Source: Streptomyces sp. 3214.6 | Lineage (GTDB): Bacteria > Actinomycetota > Actinomycetes > Streptomycetales > Streptomycetaceae | DNA length: 64,000 nucleotides | Assembly: GCF_900129855.1 (NCBI RefSeq) | Contig: NZ_LT670819.1 | Location: 6,448,001 to 6,512,000, forward strand | Reading direction: 5' to 3' | Part shown: in pieces, positions 52,421 to 61,349 of the stretch | Layout of the letters: each line of letters starts with the position of its first letter | Numbering within the stretch: position 1 is the stretch's first letter | Made by a program: the position numbers and the translations under genes | Notes under the pieces: model-generated | The model's input: the letters and a program-made list of their open reading frames with translations, nothing else | Databases searched by the model: none | What the model was told of the DNA's origin: nothing

Positions 52421-52819
52421 GTGCCGTAACCGCCCCGACATGCCCGCGTCGCCCTGAGTTCATGGGAGAGTTACTCTGTGTCTCGCTTGTGATGGAGGGC
52501 ACCCGCGCGGTGGGTTTCGCTGTGATAACCCTGGGGAAAATCGCCGTCTCCGGGCTGGTAACGTGCACTCTGGTCCCGGTGGCCAAAGACATGCACACCG
52601 TGACCACAGCCGATGAGCGCATCCGGTCTTCCAGCCGGACACGGCTGACTTCCCGCAAGGAACCCGCACGGGGCGGGGCCCTGTGTACAAAGCCGTCCGC
52701 CCGCCCACAGGCACCGGCGGACAACCAGGGATGCGGCCGTGCTGCACTTCGACACGGTCCCTTCCCGACCATGCATGACGTGGTGCGCCTTCGAGGTCGC
52801 CGTAGAGGAGGGGATGTCG
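52421..52819. other. Intergenic region before the glycan cluster
   Basis: About 400 bp without a supported gene. In most Streptomyces chromosomes known to me rplU follows rne; no ribosomal protein gene is found here. The region presumably carries the promoter of the aminotransferase operon; no specific box is recognised. Confidence 0.45.
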
Positions 52820-53935
52820 ATGACCGACGCCCATGAGTTCATTCCGGCCGCCAAACCCGTGATCGGCGAGGAGGAGATCGACGCCGCGGTGCGCGTGCTG
52901 CGCAGCGGCATGGTCGTCCAGGGGCCAGAGGTGGCCGCCTTCGAGGAGGAGTTCTCGGACGTGGTCGGCGGACGCCACTGCGTCGCGGTCAACTCCGGTA
53001 CCTCCGCGCTGCACCTGGCGCTGCTCGCCCTCGGTCTCGGCCCGGGCGACGAGGTCATCGTGCCGTCGTTCTCCTTCGCCGCCTCCGCCAACGCGGTGCG
53101 GCTGGTCGGCGCCGACGTGGTCTTCGCCGACATCGACCCGCAGACGTACTGCCTGGACCCGGCCGCGGTCGAGGCGGCCCTGTCGCCGCGCACCGCCGCG
53201 ATCATGCCGGTGCACCTGTACGGGCACCCGGCCGCCATGGACAAGATCATGGCGATCGCCGAGCAGCACGGCCTCGCCGTCGTCGAGGACGCCTGCCAGG
53301 CCCACGCGGCCGCCCTGAACGGCACCCCGGTCGGCGCCTTCGGCGCCGTCGGCACGTTCAGCTTCTACCCGACGAAGAACATGCACAGCCTCGAGGGCGG
53401 CATGATCTCCACCGGGGACGCGGAGACCGCCCGCACCCTGCGCCTGCTGCGCAACCAGGGCATGGAGAAGCGCTACGCCAACGAGATCGTCGGCGCCAAC
53501 GTGCGCATGACGGACGTCTCCGCCGCCATCGGCCGCGTCCAGCGCCGCAAGCTGGACGGCTGGACCGAGCAGCGCATCGCCAACGCCGCGTACCTCACCG
53601 AGCACATCACCGCGCCGAACGTGATCACGCCGAAGCTCGCCGAGGGCGCCCGGCACATCTACCACCAGTACACGGTGCGTATCCAGGGTGACCGCGACGC
53701 CGCCATGGCCAAGCTGACCGAGGCCGGCATCGGCAACGCCGTGTACTACCCGACGCCCATCCACCGGCTGAAGCCGTACTGGGAGCCGGACCAGAAGGCG
53801 GGTCGCACCTGGGACCTGCCCGAGACGGACCGCGCGGCCGCCGAGGTCGTGTCGCTGCCCGTCCACCCGGCCCTGTCGGCGCAGGACCTGGAGCGCATCG
53901 TCACCGCCGTCAATGCTCTGGGGGAGCAGCTGTGA
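52820..53935 (+). CDS. DegT/DnrJ/EryC1/StrS-family PLP sugar aminotransferase (WbpE-like)
   Basis: 371 residues from ATG 52820; ATG 52814 is also possible but too close to the GGAGGGG ribosome site. The pyridoxal-phosphate Lys is near residue 186 in FSFYPTKNMHSLEGG; VNSGTSALHLALLALGLGPG and VEDACQAHAA complete the cofactor site. The opening (FIPAAKPVIGEEEIDAAV) resembles enzymes that aminate a UDP-3-keto-sugar, such as WbpE. Overlaps the following oxidoreductase by GTGA, and the pair WbpB-WbpE is known to work as a coupled unit. Substrate inferred from context. Confidence 0.86.
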   Translation: MTDAHEFIPAAKPVIGEEEIDAAVRVLRSGMVVQGPEVAAFEEEFSDVVGGRHCVAVNSGTSALHLALLALGLGPGDEVIVPSFSFAASANAVRLVGADVVFADIDPQTYCLDPAAVEAALSPRTAAIMPVHLYGHPAAMDKIMAIAEQHGLAVVEDACQAHAAALNGTPVGAFGAVGTFSFYPTKNMHSLEGGMISTGDAETARTLRLLRNQGMEKRYANEIVGANVRMTDVSAAIGRVQRRKLDGWTEQRIANAAYLTEHITAPNVITPKLAEGARHIYHQYTVRIQGDRDAAMAKLTEAGIGNAVYYPTPIHRLKPYWEPDQKAGRTWDLPETDRAAAEVVSLPVHPALSAQDLERIVTAVNALGEQL

Positions 53936-54957
53936 GCACCGGGAAGTCGCTGCGAGCGGGTCTCGTCGGCCTCGGTTCCATGGGGCGTCACCACGCCCGT
54001 GTCCTGGCGGGTCTGGACGGCGTCGAGCTCGTCGCCGTCGTCGACCCGATGGGCGACAAGTTCGGCGCAGCCCAGGGCGTGCCGATTCTGGACACCGTCG
54101 AGGAGCTCATCGCCCTCGGTGTGGACTACGCCGTCGTGGCCTGTCCCACGCACCTGCACGAGGAGGTCGGCCTGGCGCTCGCCGCGGCCGGCGTCTGCGC
54201 GCTGATCGAGAAGCCGGTCGCGGAGACCGTGCAGGGCGCCCGTCGCCTCGTCGAGGCGTTCGAGTCGCGCTCGCTGGTGGCCGGCGTCGGTCACATCGAG
54301 CGCTGCAACCCGGCGCTGATGTCGCTGCGCGCGCGGCTGGAGGCCGGCGAGCTCGGTGACGTCTACCAGGTCGTCACCCGCCGCCAGGGCCCGTTCCCGC
54401 ACCGCATCGCGGACGTCGGCGTGGTCAAGGACCTCGCCACGCACGACATCGACCTCACCGGCTGGGTCACCGGCCGCCAGTACGTGTCCATCGCCGCGCA
54501 CACCGTCTCCAAGAGCGGCCGCGAGCACGAGGACATGGTCTCCGCGGTGGGTCGGCTCGACGACGACACCATGGTCAACCACCTGGTGAACTGGCTGAGC
54601 CCGCTCAAGGAGCGGTTCACCTCGGTCACCGGTGAGCGCGGCTGCTTCATCGCCGACACCCTCACCGCCGACCTCACGTTCCACTCCAACGCCGCGGTGA
54701 CCACCGAGTGGGAGGCCCTGCGGGCCTTCCGCGGTGTCTCCGAGGGCGACATGATCCGGTACGCCATCCCCAAGCGTGAGCCGCTGCAGGTCGAGCACGA
54801 GCTGTTCCGGGACGCGGTGCTCGGCAAGCCCGCCGACATCTGCACCCTGCGCCAGGGCATGCGCACCGTCGAGGTGGCCGCCGCGGTGCTGGAGTCGGCG
54901 ACCACGGGTAACAGCGTGTCCCTTCAGCCGGAGGACCTGGCCGCAGATGGCAGCTGA
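53932..54957 (+). CDS. Gfo/Idh/MocA-family oxidoreductase (WbpB-like)
   Basis: 341 residues. Rossmann motif GLVGLGSMGRHHARVLAGL, then the EKP signature in ALIEKPVAET near residue 94, and catalytic-region residues in GHIERCNPAL and KDLATHDIDL. Oxidises a hydroxyl on a nucleotide sugar (in WbpB, C3 of UDP-GlcNAcA) with NAD. Coupled by a four-base overlap to the aminotransferase gene. Role in a diamino-sugar route is inference from that pairing and from the dehydrogenase and epimerase genes nearby. Confidence 0.86.
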   Translation: MSTGKSLRAGLVGLGSMGRHHARVLAGLDGVELVAVVDPMGDKFGAAQGVPILDTVEELIALGVDYAVVACPTHLHEEVGLALAAAGVCALIEKPVAETVQGARRLVEAFESRSLVAGVGHIERCNPALMSLRARLEAGELGDVYQVVTRRQGPFPHRIADVGVVKDLATHDIDLTGWVTGRQYVSIAAHTVSKSGREHEDMVSAVGRLDDDTMVNHLVNWLSPLKERFTSVTGERGCFIADTLTADLTFHSNAAVTTEWEALRAFRGVSEGDMIRYAIPKREPLQVEHELFRDAVLGKPADICTLRQGMRTVEVAAAVLESATTGNSVSLQPEDLAADGS

Positions 54958-55067
54958 GCATCACACATCGGGGGAACGGTGCGTGCTCGGCGGGACTCCT
55001 ATGTTCTGTGAGACTTTCCCCGCAGGACCCAGCCGGCCGTCGGCTGTCGGAGACCAGGAGCCGGAGA

Positions 55068-56774
55068 ATGAGTGCTGCGCCTGACGTCAGCGTCATCGTT
55101 GCCGTCTACAACACGATGCCGTATCTGACCGAGTGCCTGAACTCGCTGGTCGGGCAGAGCATCGGCCGGGAGCGGCTGGAGATCGTCGCCGTCGACGACG
55201 GCTCCACCGACGACAGCGGGCCCGAGCTGGACCGTTTCGCGGCGTTGTACCCGGACACCGTCAAGGTGATCCACCAGCCCAACTCCGGCGGCCCCGCCGC
55301 GCCCAGCAACCGGGCGCTGGAGGTGGCCACCGGCCGGTACGTGTACTTCATCGGCTCCGACGACTACCTCGGCGAGGAAGCCCTGGAGCGCATGGTGAAG
55401 TGCGCCGACAAGCACGGCTCGGACGTGGTGGTCGGCAAGATGGTCGGCACCAACGGCCGGTACGTGCACCAGGCGCTGTACAAGGAGAGCGACCCGGACG
55501 TCAGCCTGTACGACTCCGCGCTGCCCTTCACCCTGGCCAACACCAAGCTGTTCCGCCGGGACCTGGTCGAGAAGTACAAGCTGCGCTTCCCCGAGCACCT
55601 GCCGGTGGGCAGCGACCAGCCGTTCACCATCGAGGCGTGCGTGCGCGCGAAGAAGATCTCGGTGGTGGCCGACTACACCTGCTACTACGCGGTCAAGCGG
55701 GGCGACGCCAGCAACATCACCTACCGCGCCGACCATCTGGCGCGGCTGCGGGCCACGGCCGAGATCATGGACTTCACGGCGGGTCTCATCGAGGCGGGCC
55801 CCGAGCGCGACCATGTGCTGCGCCGGCACTTCACCTGGGAACTCGCCAAGCTCGTCCAGGACGACTTCCCCGACCTGGAGCGCGAGGTGCAGCGGCAGAT
55901 CTGCGCGGGCATCGCGCGGCTCGCCGACGTCTACTTCACCGACGGCATCCGCGACGCGATGGACGTCAAGCGGCGGGTGCGCATCGCGCTGGCACAGGCC
56001 GGCGCGATCGACGAGCTGGTCGAGGCGATCAGCTCGGAGCTGGACGACGGGGCGCCCACGTTCGTCGTGGAGGGCGGCCGCGCCCATGCCCGCTACCCCG
56101 GCTTCCGCGACCCGCGCATCGGCCTGGCCGACCGGGTCTACGAGGTGCTCGACGAGTCGGTGGCCGCCCCGCTCGCGAAGGGCACCCGGCTGCTTACCTC
56201 GGCCTGGGACCAGCAGGGCGAGGCGCTCACCTACACGGTGTCCGTGCGGGTGCAGGTCGTCGGCGACGTCGACGGCGCGGCGCTGCGGCTGGCGGGGAAG
56301 GCCATGCCGAAGTCGGCGGACAAGCCCGGGGCGCGCCGGCTGAAGGCGGACCACCGACTGCCCGCGCCGGTGGGCGAGATACGGTCGGAGCCCGGAGCGG
56401 ACGGCGCCGGCACGGTGCTGCACGCCCGGGTTCCGCTGGACCACGTCACCGCGAAGCGGGGCGTGCGGGTATACCTGGACGTGGCAGGCGCCACGTACGA
56501 GGTGCCCGTGCGGGGCCAGGATCTGCCCATGCCGCTGGCCCGCCAGTGGGGCCGGGAGGGGGACCCCTACCGGGCGTCGGCCATCGTGAACGACAAGGGG
56601 CGGGTCGTGATCGACACGGCCCAGATGCATCCGCCGAGGAGGACCCTGGTCCTGCGGGCGCTGGCAGCTCCCGTCGAGAAGTTGAAGTCCCTGGCCGTCC
56701 GCGTGCGGGCGGTCGGCGTCAGAAAGTTGAAGTCCGCCGGTTTCAAGAAGCCGACCGGTTCCAAAAGGAAGTAG
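55068..56774 (+). CDS. Family-2 glycosyltransferase with large C-terminal region
   Basis: 568 residues from ATG 55068 (ribosome site GGAG). GT-A domain in the first ~230 residues: VSVIVAVYNTMPYLTECLNS, VDDGSTDDSG, SGGPAAPSNRAL and the metal-binding SDDYLG. A helical middle part follows and a beta-rich domain at about 370-520 (TYTVSVRVQVVGDVDGAALR), ending in a basic tail. The plan resembles teichoic-acid-type and cell-wall glycopolymer synthases of actinobacteria. Donor and acceptor unknown. It is followed after 9 nt by the UDP-sugar dehydrogenase. Confidence 0.84.
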   Translation: MSAAPDVSVIVAVYNTMPYLTECLNSLVGQSIGRERLEIVAVDDGSTDDSGPELDRFAALYPDTVKVIHQPNSGGPAAPSNRALEVATGRYVYFIGSDDYLGEEALERMVKCADKHGSDVVVGKMVGTNGRYVHQALYKESDPDVSLYDSALPFTLANTKLFRRDLVEKYKLRFPEHLPVGSDQPFTIEACVRAKKISVVADYTCYYAVKRGDASNITYRADHLARLRATAEIMDFTAGLIEAGPERDHVLRRHFTWELAKLVQDDFPDLEREVQRQICAGIARLADVYFTDGIRDAMDVKRRVRIALAQAGAIDELVEAISSELDDGAPTFVVEGGRAHARYPGFRDPRIGLADRVYEVLDESVAAPLAKGTRLLTSAWDQQGEALTYTVSVRVQVVGDVDGAALRLAGKAMPKSADKPGARRLKADHRLPAPVGEIRSEPGADGAGTVLHARVPLDHVTAKRGVRVYLDVAGATYEVPVRGQDLPMPLARQWGREGDPYRASAIVNDKGRVVIDTAQMHPPRRTLVLRALAAPVEKLKSLAVRVRAVGVRKLKSAGFKKPTGSKRK

Positions 56775-56783
56775 CGACCCTCC

Positions 56784-58067
56784 ATGAACATCTGTGTAGT
56801 AGCACTCGGCAAAATTGGCCTCCCGCTGGCCGTGCAGTTCGCCTCCAAGGGCCACCGGGTCATCGGCGCGGACGTCAACGAGAAGGTCGTCGAGCTGGTC
56901 AACGCCGGCGTCGAGCCGTTCCCCGGTGAGCACGACCTGGACGTCAAGCTGAAGCAGGCCGTCGACGCCGGGCTGCTGAGCGCGACCACGGACACCGCGT
57001 CCGCGGTCGCCGAGTCCGAGGCCGTCGTCGTGGTCGTCCCGCTGTTCGTGGACGCCGAGGGCACCCCGGACTTCGGCTGGATGGACTCCGCGACGAAGGC
57101 GATCGCCCAGGGCCTCAAGCCCGGCACCCTCGTCTCGTACGAGACCACGCTGCCGGTCGGCACCACCCGCACCCGCTGGGCGCCGATGCTCGCCGAGGGC
57201 TCGGGTCTGACCGCCGGCGAGGACTTCCACCTGGTGTTCTCCCCGGAGCGCGTCCTGACCGGCCGGGTCTTCGCCGACCTGCGCCGCTACCCCAAGCTGG
57301 TCGGCGGCATCGACGAGGCGTCGACGGCCCGCGGTGTGGAGTTCTACGAGCAGGTCCTCGACTTCGACGAGCGCGCCGACCTGCCGCAGGCCAACGGCGT
57401 GTGGGACCTGGGCACCGCCGAGGCCTCCGAGCTGGCCAAGCTGGCCGAGACGACCTACCGGGACGTCAACATCGGTCTGGCGAACCAGTTCGCGCGCTTC
57501 GCCGACCAGAACGACATCGACGTCAAGAAGGTCATCGAGGCCTGCAACTCGCAGCCCTACAGCCACATCCACCAGCCGGGCATCGCCGTGGGCGGCCACT
57601 GCATCCCGATCTACCCGCGGATGTACCTGTGGAACGACCCGGCGGCGACCGTCGTGCGCTCCGCCCGTGAGGCGAACGCCGCGATGCCCGAGTACGCCGT
57701 CGACCTGCTGGCCGCCGCCTACGGCGACCTGACCGGCGTGGGCGTGCTCGTGCTGGGCGCCGCCTACCGCGGTGGAGTGAAGGAGACGGCCTTCTCGGGT
57801 GTTTTCCCGACCGTCGAGGCCCTCAAGGCGCGTGGCGCGGTCCCGTTCGTCTCGGACCCGATGTACACCGATGAGGAGCTCGCCGCGCACGGTCTGACCC
57901 CGCACGCCGGTGAGAAGGTCACCGCGGCGATCCTGCAGGCCGACCACGCCGAGTACCGCACGCTGACCCCGGCCGACCTGCCGGACGTCACCGTCCTGGT
58001 CGACGGTCGCCGTACGACGGACCCGGAGGCCTGGAAGGGCGTCCGCCGCGTCGTCATCGGCGGCTGA
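56784..58067 (+). CDS. Nucleotide-sugar dehydrogenase (WbpA/WecC-like)
   Basis: 427 residues. NAD motif NICVVALGKIGLPLAVQFAS; VVPLFVDAEG and SYETTLPVGTTR as in UDP-ManNAc/UDP-GlcNAc dehydrogenases; catalytic Cys near residue 272 in AVGGHCIPIYP; C-terminal domain GAAYRGGVKETAFSG. It oxidises the C6 alcohol of a UDP-hexosamine to a uronic acid using two NAD. Choice between ManNAc and GlcNAc is not certain. Followed by a hairpin at 58093 that may be an attenuator before the epimerase gene. Confidence 0.88.
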   Translation: MNICVVALGKIGLPLAVQFASKGHRVIGADVNEKVVELVNAGVEPFPGEHDLDVKLKQAVDAGLLSATTDTASAVAESEAVVVVVPLFVDAEGTPDFGWMDSATKAIAQGLKPGTLVSYETTLPVGTTRTRWAPMLAEGSGLTAGEDFHLVFSPERVLTGRVFADLRRYPKLVGGIDEASTARGVEFYEQVLDFDERADLPQANGVWDLGTAEASELAKLAETTYRDVNIGLANQFARFADQNDIDVKKVIEACNSQPYSHIHQPGIAVGGHCIPIYPRMYLWNDPAATVVRSAREANAAMPEYAVDLLAAAYGDLTGVGVLVLGAAYRGGVKETAFSGVFPTVEALKARGAVPFVSDPMYTDEELAAHGLTPHAGEKVTAAILQADHAEYRTLTPADLPDVTVLVDGRRTTDPEAWKGVRRVVIGG

Positions 58068-58092
58068 GGCGCAGACACGAGAACAACCCCGT

Positions 58093-58122
58093 GGCCCCGC
58101 CCCGGTATCCCGGGGCGGGGCC
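58093..58122 (+). terminator. Hairpin between the dehydrogenase and epimerase genes
   Basis: A perfect 13-bp stem GGCCCCGCCCCGG / CCGGGGCGGGGCC with a TATC loop, 20 nt before the next start. It may be a terminator or a partial attenuator. Confidence 0.7.
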
Positions 58123-58142
58123 CTGGTGCAGAAAGGTTTCCC

Positions 58143-59111
58143 ATGACCTGGCTGATCACGGGCGGTGCCGGTTTCATCGGCTCGCATGTGGTGAAGGCGA
58201 TGACGGACGCAGGTGAGCGGGTCGTCGTCCTCGACGACCTGAGCACGGGCCGCGCCGAGCGGCTCCCGGACGGCGTCGTGCTGGAGGTCGGCACGGTCCT
58301 CGACGGCGACGTTGTGGCGCGGGTGCTGCGCGAGCACGCCGTGACCGGCATCGTGCACATCGCGGGCAAGAAGCAGGTGGCCGAGTCCGTGGACCGGCCG
58401 CTGTACTACTACCGCGAGAACGTCGAGGGCATGCGGGTGCTGCTCGACGCGGCCGTCGCCGCGGGAATCGGCCGGTTCCTGTTCTCCTCGTCCGCCGCCG
58501 TGTACGGCATGCCGGACGTCGACCTCGTCACCGAGAAGACGCCCTGCGCGCCCATCAACCCCTACGGCGAGACCAAGCTCGCCGGCGAGTGGCTGGTCGC
58601 GGCGGCCGGCGCCCGGCACGGCATCGCGACGGCCTCGCTGCGCTACTTCAACGTGGCGGGCGCGGCCACGCCCGAACTGGGCGACGACGGAGTCTTCAAC
58701 CTCGTGCCGATGGTCTTCGAACGCCTCGACGCAGGGGAGGCGCCGCGGATCTTCGGCGCCGACTACCCGACGCCCGACGGCACCTGCGTCCGCGACTACA
58801 TCCACGTCGAGGACATCGCCTCCGCGCACGTCGCCGCCGCACGCCGGCTGGCCGCCGATCCCGAGACCCGGCTGGTCCTCAACATCGGCCGCGGCGAGGG
58901 CGTTTCGGTGACCGAGATGATCGACGTCATCCGGGACGTCACCGGCCGCACGGACGCCGAGCCGAGCGTGACCGGCCGCCGCCCGGGCGACCCGGCCCGG
59001 GTCGTGGCCTCCGCCGACCTCATCCGCGAGGAACTCGGCTGGAGCGCCCGGCACGGCGTACGGGAGATGGTGGAGTCGGCGTGGGCGGGGTGGCGACTGC
59101 GGCACCCGTAG
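58143..59111 (+). CDS. galE: NAD-dependent epimerase/dehydratase (UDP-glucose 4-epimerase type)
   Basis: 322 residues of the extended SDR family. Cofactor motif LITGGAGFIGSHVV at the N-terminus, catalytic Ser/Tyr/Lys in SSSAAVYG and PYGETKLAGE, and the GalE-like RYFNVAGA and YPTPDGTCVRDYIHV. Probably interconverts UDP-Glc/Gal or UDP-GlcNAc/GalNAc for the glycan cluster. It ends at a strong bidirectional terminator shared with the convergent glycosyltransferase operon. Confidence 0.88.
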   Translation: MTWLITGGAGFIGSHVVKAMTDAGERVVVLDDLSTGRAERLPDGVVLEVGTVLDGDVVARVLREHAVTGIVHIAGKKQVAESVDRPLYYYRENVEGMRVLLDAAVAAGIGRFLFSSSAAVYGMPDVDLVTEKTPCAPINPYGETKLAGEWLVAAAGARHGIATASLRYFNVAGAATPELGDDGVFNLVPMVFERLDAGEAPRIFGADYPTPDGTCVRDYIHVEDIASAHVAAARRLAADPETRLVLNIGRGEGVSVTEMIDVIRDVTGRTDAEPSVTGRRPGDPARVVASADLIREELGWSARHGVREMVESAWAGWRLRHP

Positions 59112-59140
59112 CCGCCGCTGTCGCAAACGCCAGGAGACAA

Positions 59141-59183
59141 ACGAGGAAGGGCCCCCGGGATGTTCCCGGGGGCCCTTCCTCGT
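59141..59183. terminator. Bidirectional terminator after galE
   Basis: A perfect 20-bp stem (ACGAGGAAGGGCCCCCGGGA and its complement) with a 3-nt loop between convergent operons. Confidence 0.9.
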
Positions 59184-59204
59184 ACAACCGGTCGCTGATC
59201 GTCG

Positions 59205-61349
59205 TCAGTTGTCCTCGATGAACAGCTTCTCGAAGTGCTTCTGCACCACGGGCCAGTCCCACACCGTCAGCGCGTGCTCGGTGGCGAGCTCGCCCGCACC
59301 GCGCCAGGACTCCTCCGTGGCCGTGACCTTCAGGATCCGCTCGGCCGCCTCTGCGGGCGAGGACACGACCCAGCCCTCGGGGTAGAGGGTGCGGGCGCTG
59401 TTGGGCTTGCCCGCGTAGAACGGCCAGTCGCGGACGACGGGGACGGCACCGCTGGCCGCGCCCTCCATCAGACCGACGTGGCAGCCCTCACGCACCGACG
59501 AGCTGAGGATCGTACCGATCTCGACGAGCTTCGACGGGACGTCGTCCGTCGGGCCGAGCCGGACCACCGCGCCGGACTCCTCCAGCGGGGCCAGCAGCTC
59601 CTCGAACTCGTTCAGGTACAGCCGGGTGGCCTGGCTGGTCTTCGGGTCCATGTCGCCGCCGACCAGCAGCAGCCGGTAGCGCTCGTCGTGCTTGCGGACC
59701 CGCTCCAGGACGTCCAGGGCCCACTTGGGGTCCTTGGCGACCTGGCTGATGCCGACCAGACCGAGGTTGAAGCGGGCCTCGGCCGGCTTCGTCCGGTTGA
59801 AGCCCGACAGGTCCATGGCGTTGTCGATGAGGTGGAACTTCGGAGCGTGCTCGCCGCGCAGCATCGGCACGAGCGTCGCGGTGAGGTCCTTCACGTGCGG
59901 GGCGACGAAGATCAGGTCGTCGATCCGGGAGAAGTCCGTCATGTGCGGCCAGCGCGTGAACGCCTCGTAGCTGTGCAGGCGCACCACGATCCGGGTGTCG
60001 CCCGGGTCGATCGAGGTGAGCATGCCGGCCGGGCCCGCCGCCCACTCCAGGAAGACGGTGTCGGCCCAGTCGAGGTGCGGGCGCATCAGACGCTCGACCT
60101 CTTCCTGGTAGTCGCTCGTGCCGTCGGCAAGACGGTCCTTGAGCATGCGCGGGGCCGCCCAGGAGATCCGCTTCAGGTGCTTGTTCGCCGCCAGGTCGAG
60201 GTACCGCAGCTCGACGCCGGGGTGATCGGCGAAGTGCTCCTTGATCAGGTGCAGGAAGTTGTCGTTGGCGCTCGTCGTCACCAGCAGCCGCAGCGGGCGG
60301 TCGGTGGGAGCGGGCGCGGCCGGCACCTTGCGGCCGCGGGGGCGGCTCAGCGCCTGGAACGCCTTGGAGCGGTGCAGCGGGGCCACGAAGCCCTCGGCGT
60401 CCTTGGCCAGCGGCGACGACAACTGGTCGATGTGCAGCACCCGGTGGAAGTGCAGGAACAGGGCGCGGTTGATCGCCTCGGCCGAGTCGTCGGTGCTGCC
60501 CTTGGCGAAGAGCGAGTCGGCGTTCGCGAGCTGGGCCGCGACCGCCTTGCCCAGGTACCGGGGGCTGATGCCCTTCCTCAGCTCCTGCATGCAGCCCTCG
60601 TAGTAGAGGTCCGCCCGCATCTGGAGATCGGAGATCTTCGCGGCGGCGTCCGCCAGGGTCAGCGCGGCGCCGCTGGTGCGGCCCGCCCACTGCATGCCCT
60701 CGGCGACATACCGCGAGGTCGCGGCGCGCACCCTGACGGGCATGCCGGGCGCGGTCACCGCCGAGCGCCACAGCCGGGCGCCGACGCCGGACCGCATCAG
60801 CGGCCGCGGGGTCGCCGTCCGCACGATCTGCGCGGGCAGCTGGTCGACCTTGCGCTTCATGCCACGGGTGACCGCGTGCAGCGGCGGCAGGACCGAGGAG
60901 CGGCGCTCCGTGACGCCGCCCTGCGCCTGCAGTTCCTCGACGGCCTTCAGCGCGGGCGCGAGCCCGAACTTGGCCGCGGCGGTGTGGTTGTACTCGGCGA
61001 GCCGCCACACCGTGTACACGGTCGCCACGTCCAGGGCGACGAGCACATCGGCCTTGCGGCCGTGCGAGCGCAGCCACCGGTCGCTCTTGATCTGCGTCCA
61101 GTTGCGCAGGCCGCGCGGGGACTTGCCGAGCCGGCGGCGGAGCGCCTGGCTGCGGTGCTTCAGGGTGCGCGGCAGCTGGTGCGCACTGGCGAGCCCTATG
61201 GCGGCGAGCTCCTCGGGGACGCCCTCCGCCTCCAGGTCGAACATGCCCGCCAGGTGCACGCGCGCGCCCTGGGCGTTGAACTTGCGCACCGCGTCGGCGA
61301 GCACGCCGAACTGCGGCCGTACGTACGCCACGAGCAGGACTTCGGTCAC
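59205..61349 (-). CDS. Large glycosyltransferase (GT-B type C-terminal domain)
   Basis: 714 residues from GTG 61349. The C-terminal ~370 residues have GT-B features: TDRPLRLLVTTSANDNFLHL, RYRLLLVGGDMDP, and the donor-site region SSSVREGCHVGLMEGAASGA. The first ~330 residues start with EVLLVAYVRPQFGVLADAVR, like another GT-B N-terminal fold, then a helical stretch I cannot assign. It overlaps the preceding glycosyltransferase by GTGA. Likely adds sugars to the same surface polymer; specificity unknown. Confidence 0.8.
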   Translation of the reverse strand: MTEVLLVAYVRPQFGVLADAVRKFNAQGARVHLAGMFDLEAEGVPEELAAIGLASAHQLPRTLKHRSQALRRRLGKSPRGLRNWTQIKSDRWLRSHGRKADVLVALDVATVYTVWRLAEYNHTAAAKFGLAPALKAVEELQAQGGVTERRSSVLPPLHAVTRGMKRKVDQLPAQIVRTATPRPLMRSGVGARLWRSAVTAPGMPVRVRAATSRYVAEGMQWAGRTSGAALTLADAAAKISDLQMRADLYYEGCMQELRKGISPRYLGKAVAAQLANADSLFAKGSTDDSAEAINRALFLHFHRVLHIDQLSSPLAKDAEGFVAPLHRSKAFQALSRPRGRKVPAAPAPTDRPLRLLVTTSANDNFLHLIKEHFADHPGVELRYLDLAANKHLKRISWAAPRMLKDRLADGTSDYQEEVERLMRPHLDWADTVFLEWAAGPAGMLTSIDPGDTRIVVRLHSYEAFTRWPHMTDFSRIDDLIFVAPHVKDLTATLVPMLRGEHAPKFHLIDNAMDLSGFNRTKPAEARFNLGLVGISQVAKDPKWALDVLERVRKHDERYRLLLVGGDMDPKTSQATRLYLNEFEELLAPLEESGAVVRLGPTDDVPSKLVEIGTILSSSVREGCHVGLMEGAASGAVPVVRDWPFYAGKPNSARTLYPEGWVVSSPAEAAERILKVTATEESWRGAGELATEHALTVWDWPVVQKHFEKLFIEDN

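Noticed and set aside
47621..52441. A 1606-codon minus-strand frame opposite rne
   Set aside because: Long open antisense frames arise from the Ala/Glu/Arg-rich codons of rne; the product is a low-complexity Gly/Leu/Arg run without domains.
52462..52836. Small plus-strand frame in the gap after rne
   Set aside because: No ribosome site, mixed composition, and it runs into the aminotransferase gene in another frame.
54999..59126. A 1375-codon minus-strand frame across the glycan genes
   Set aside because: It is antisense to four well-supported genes with catalytic motifs.
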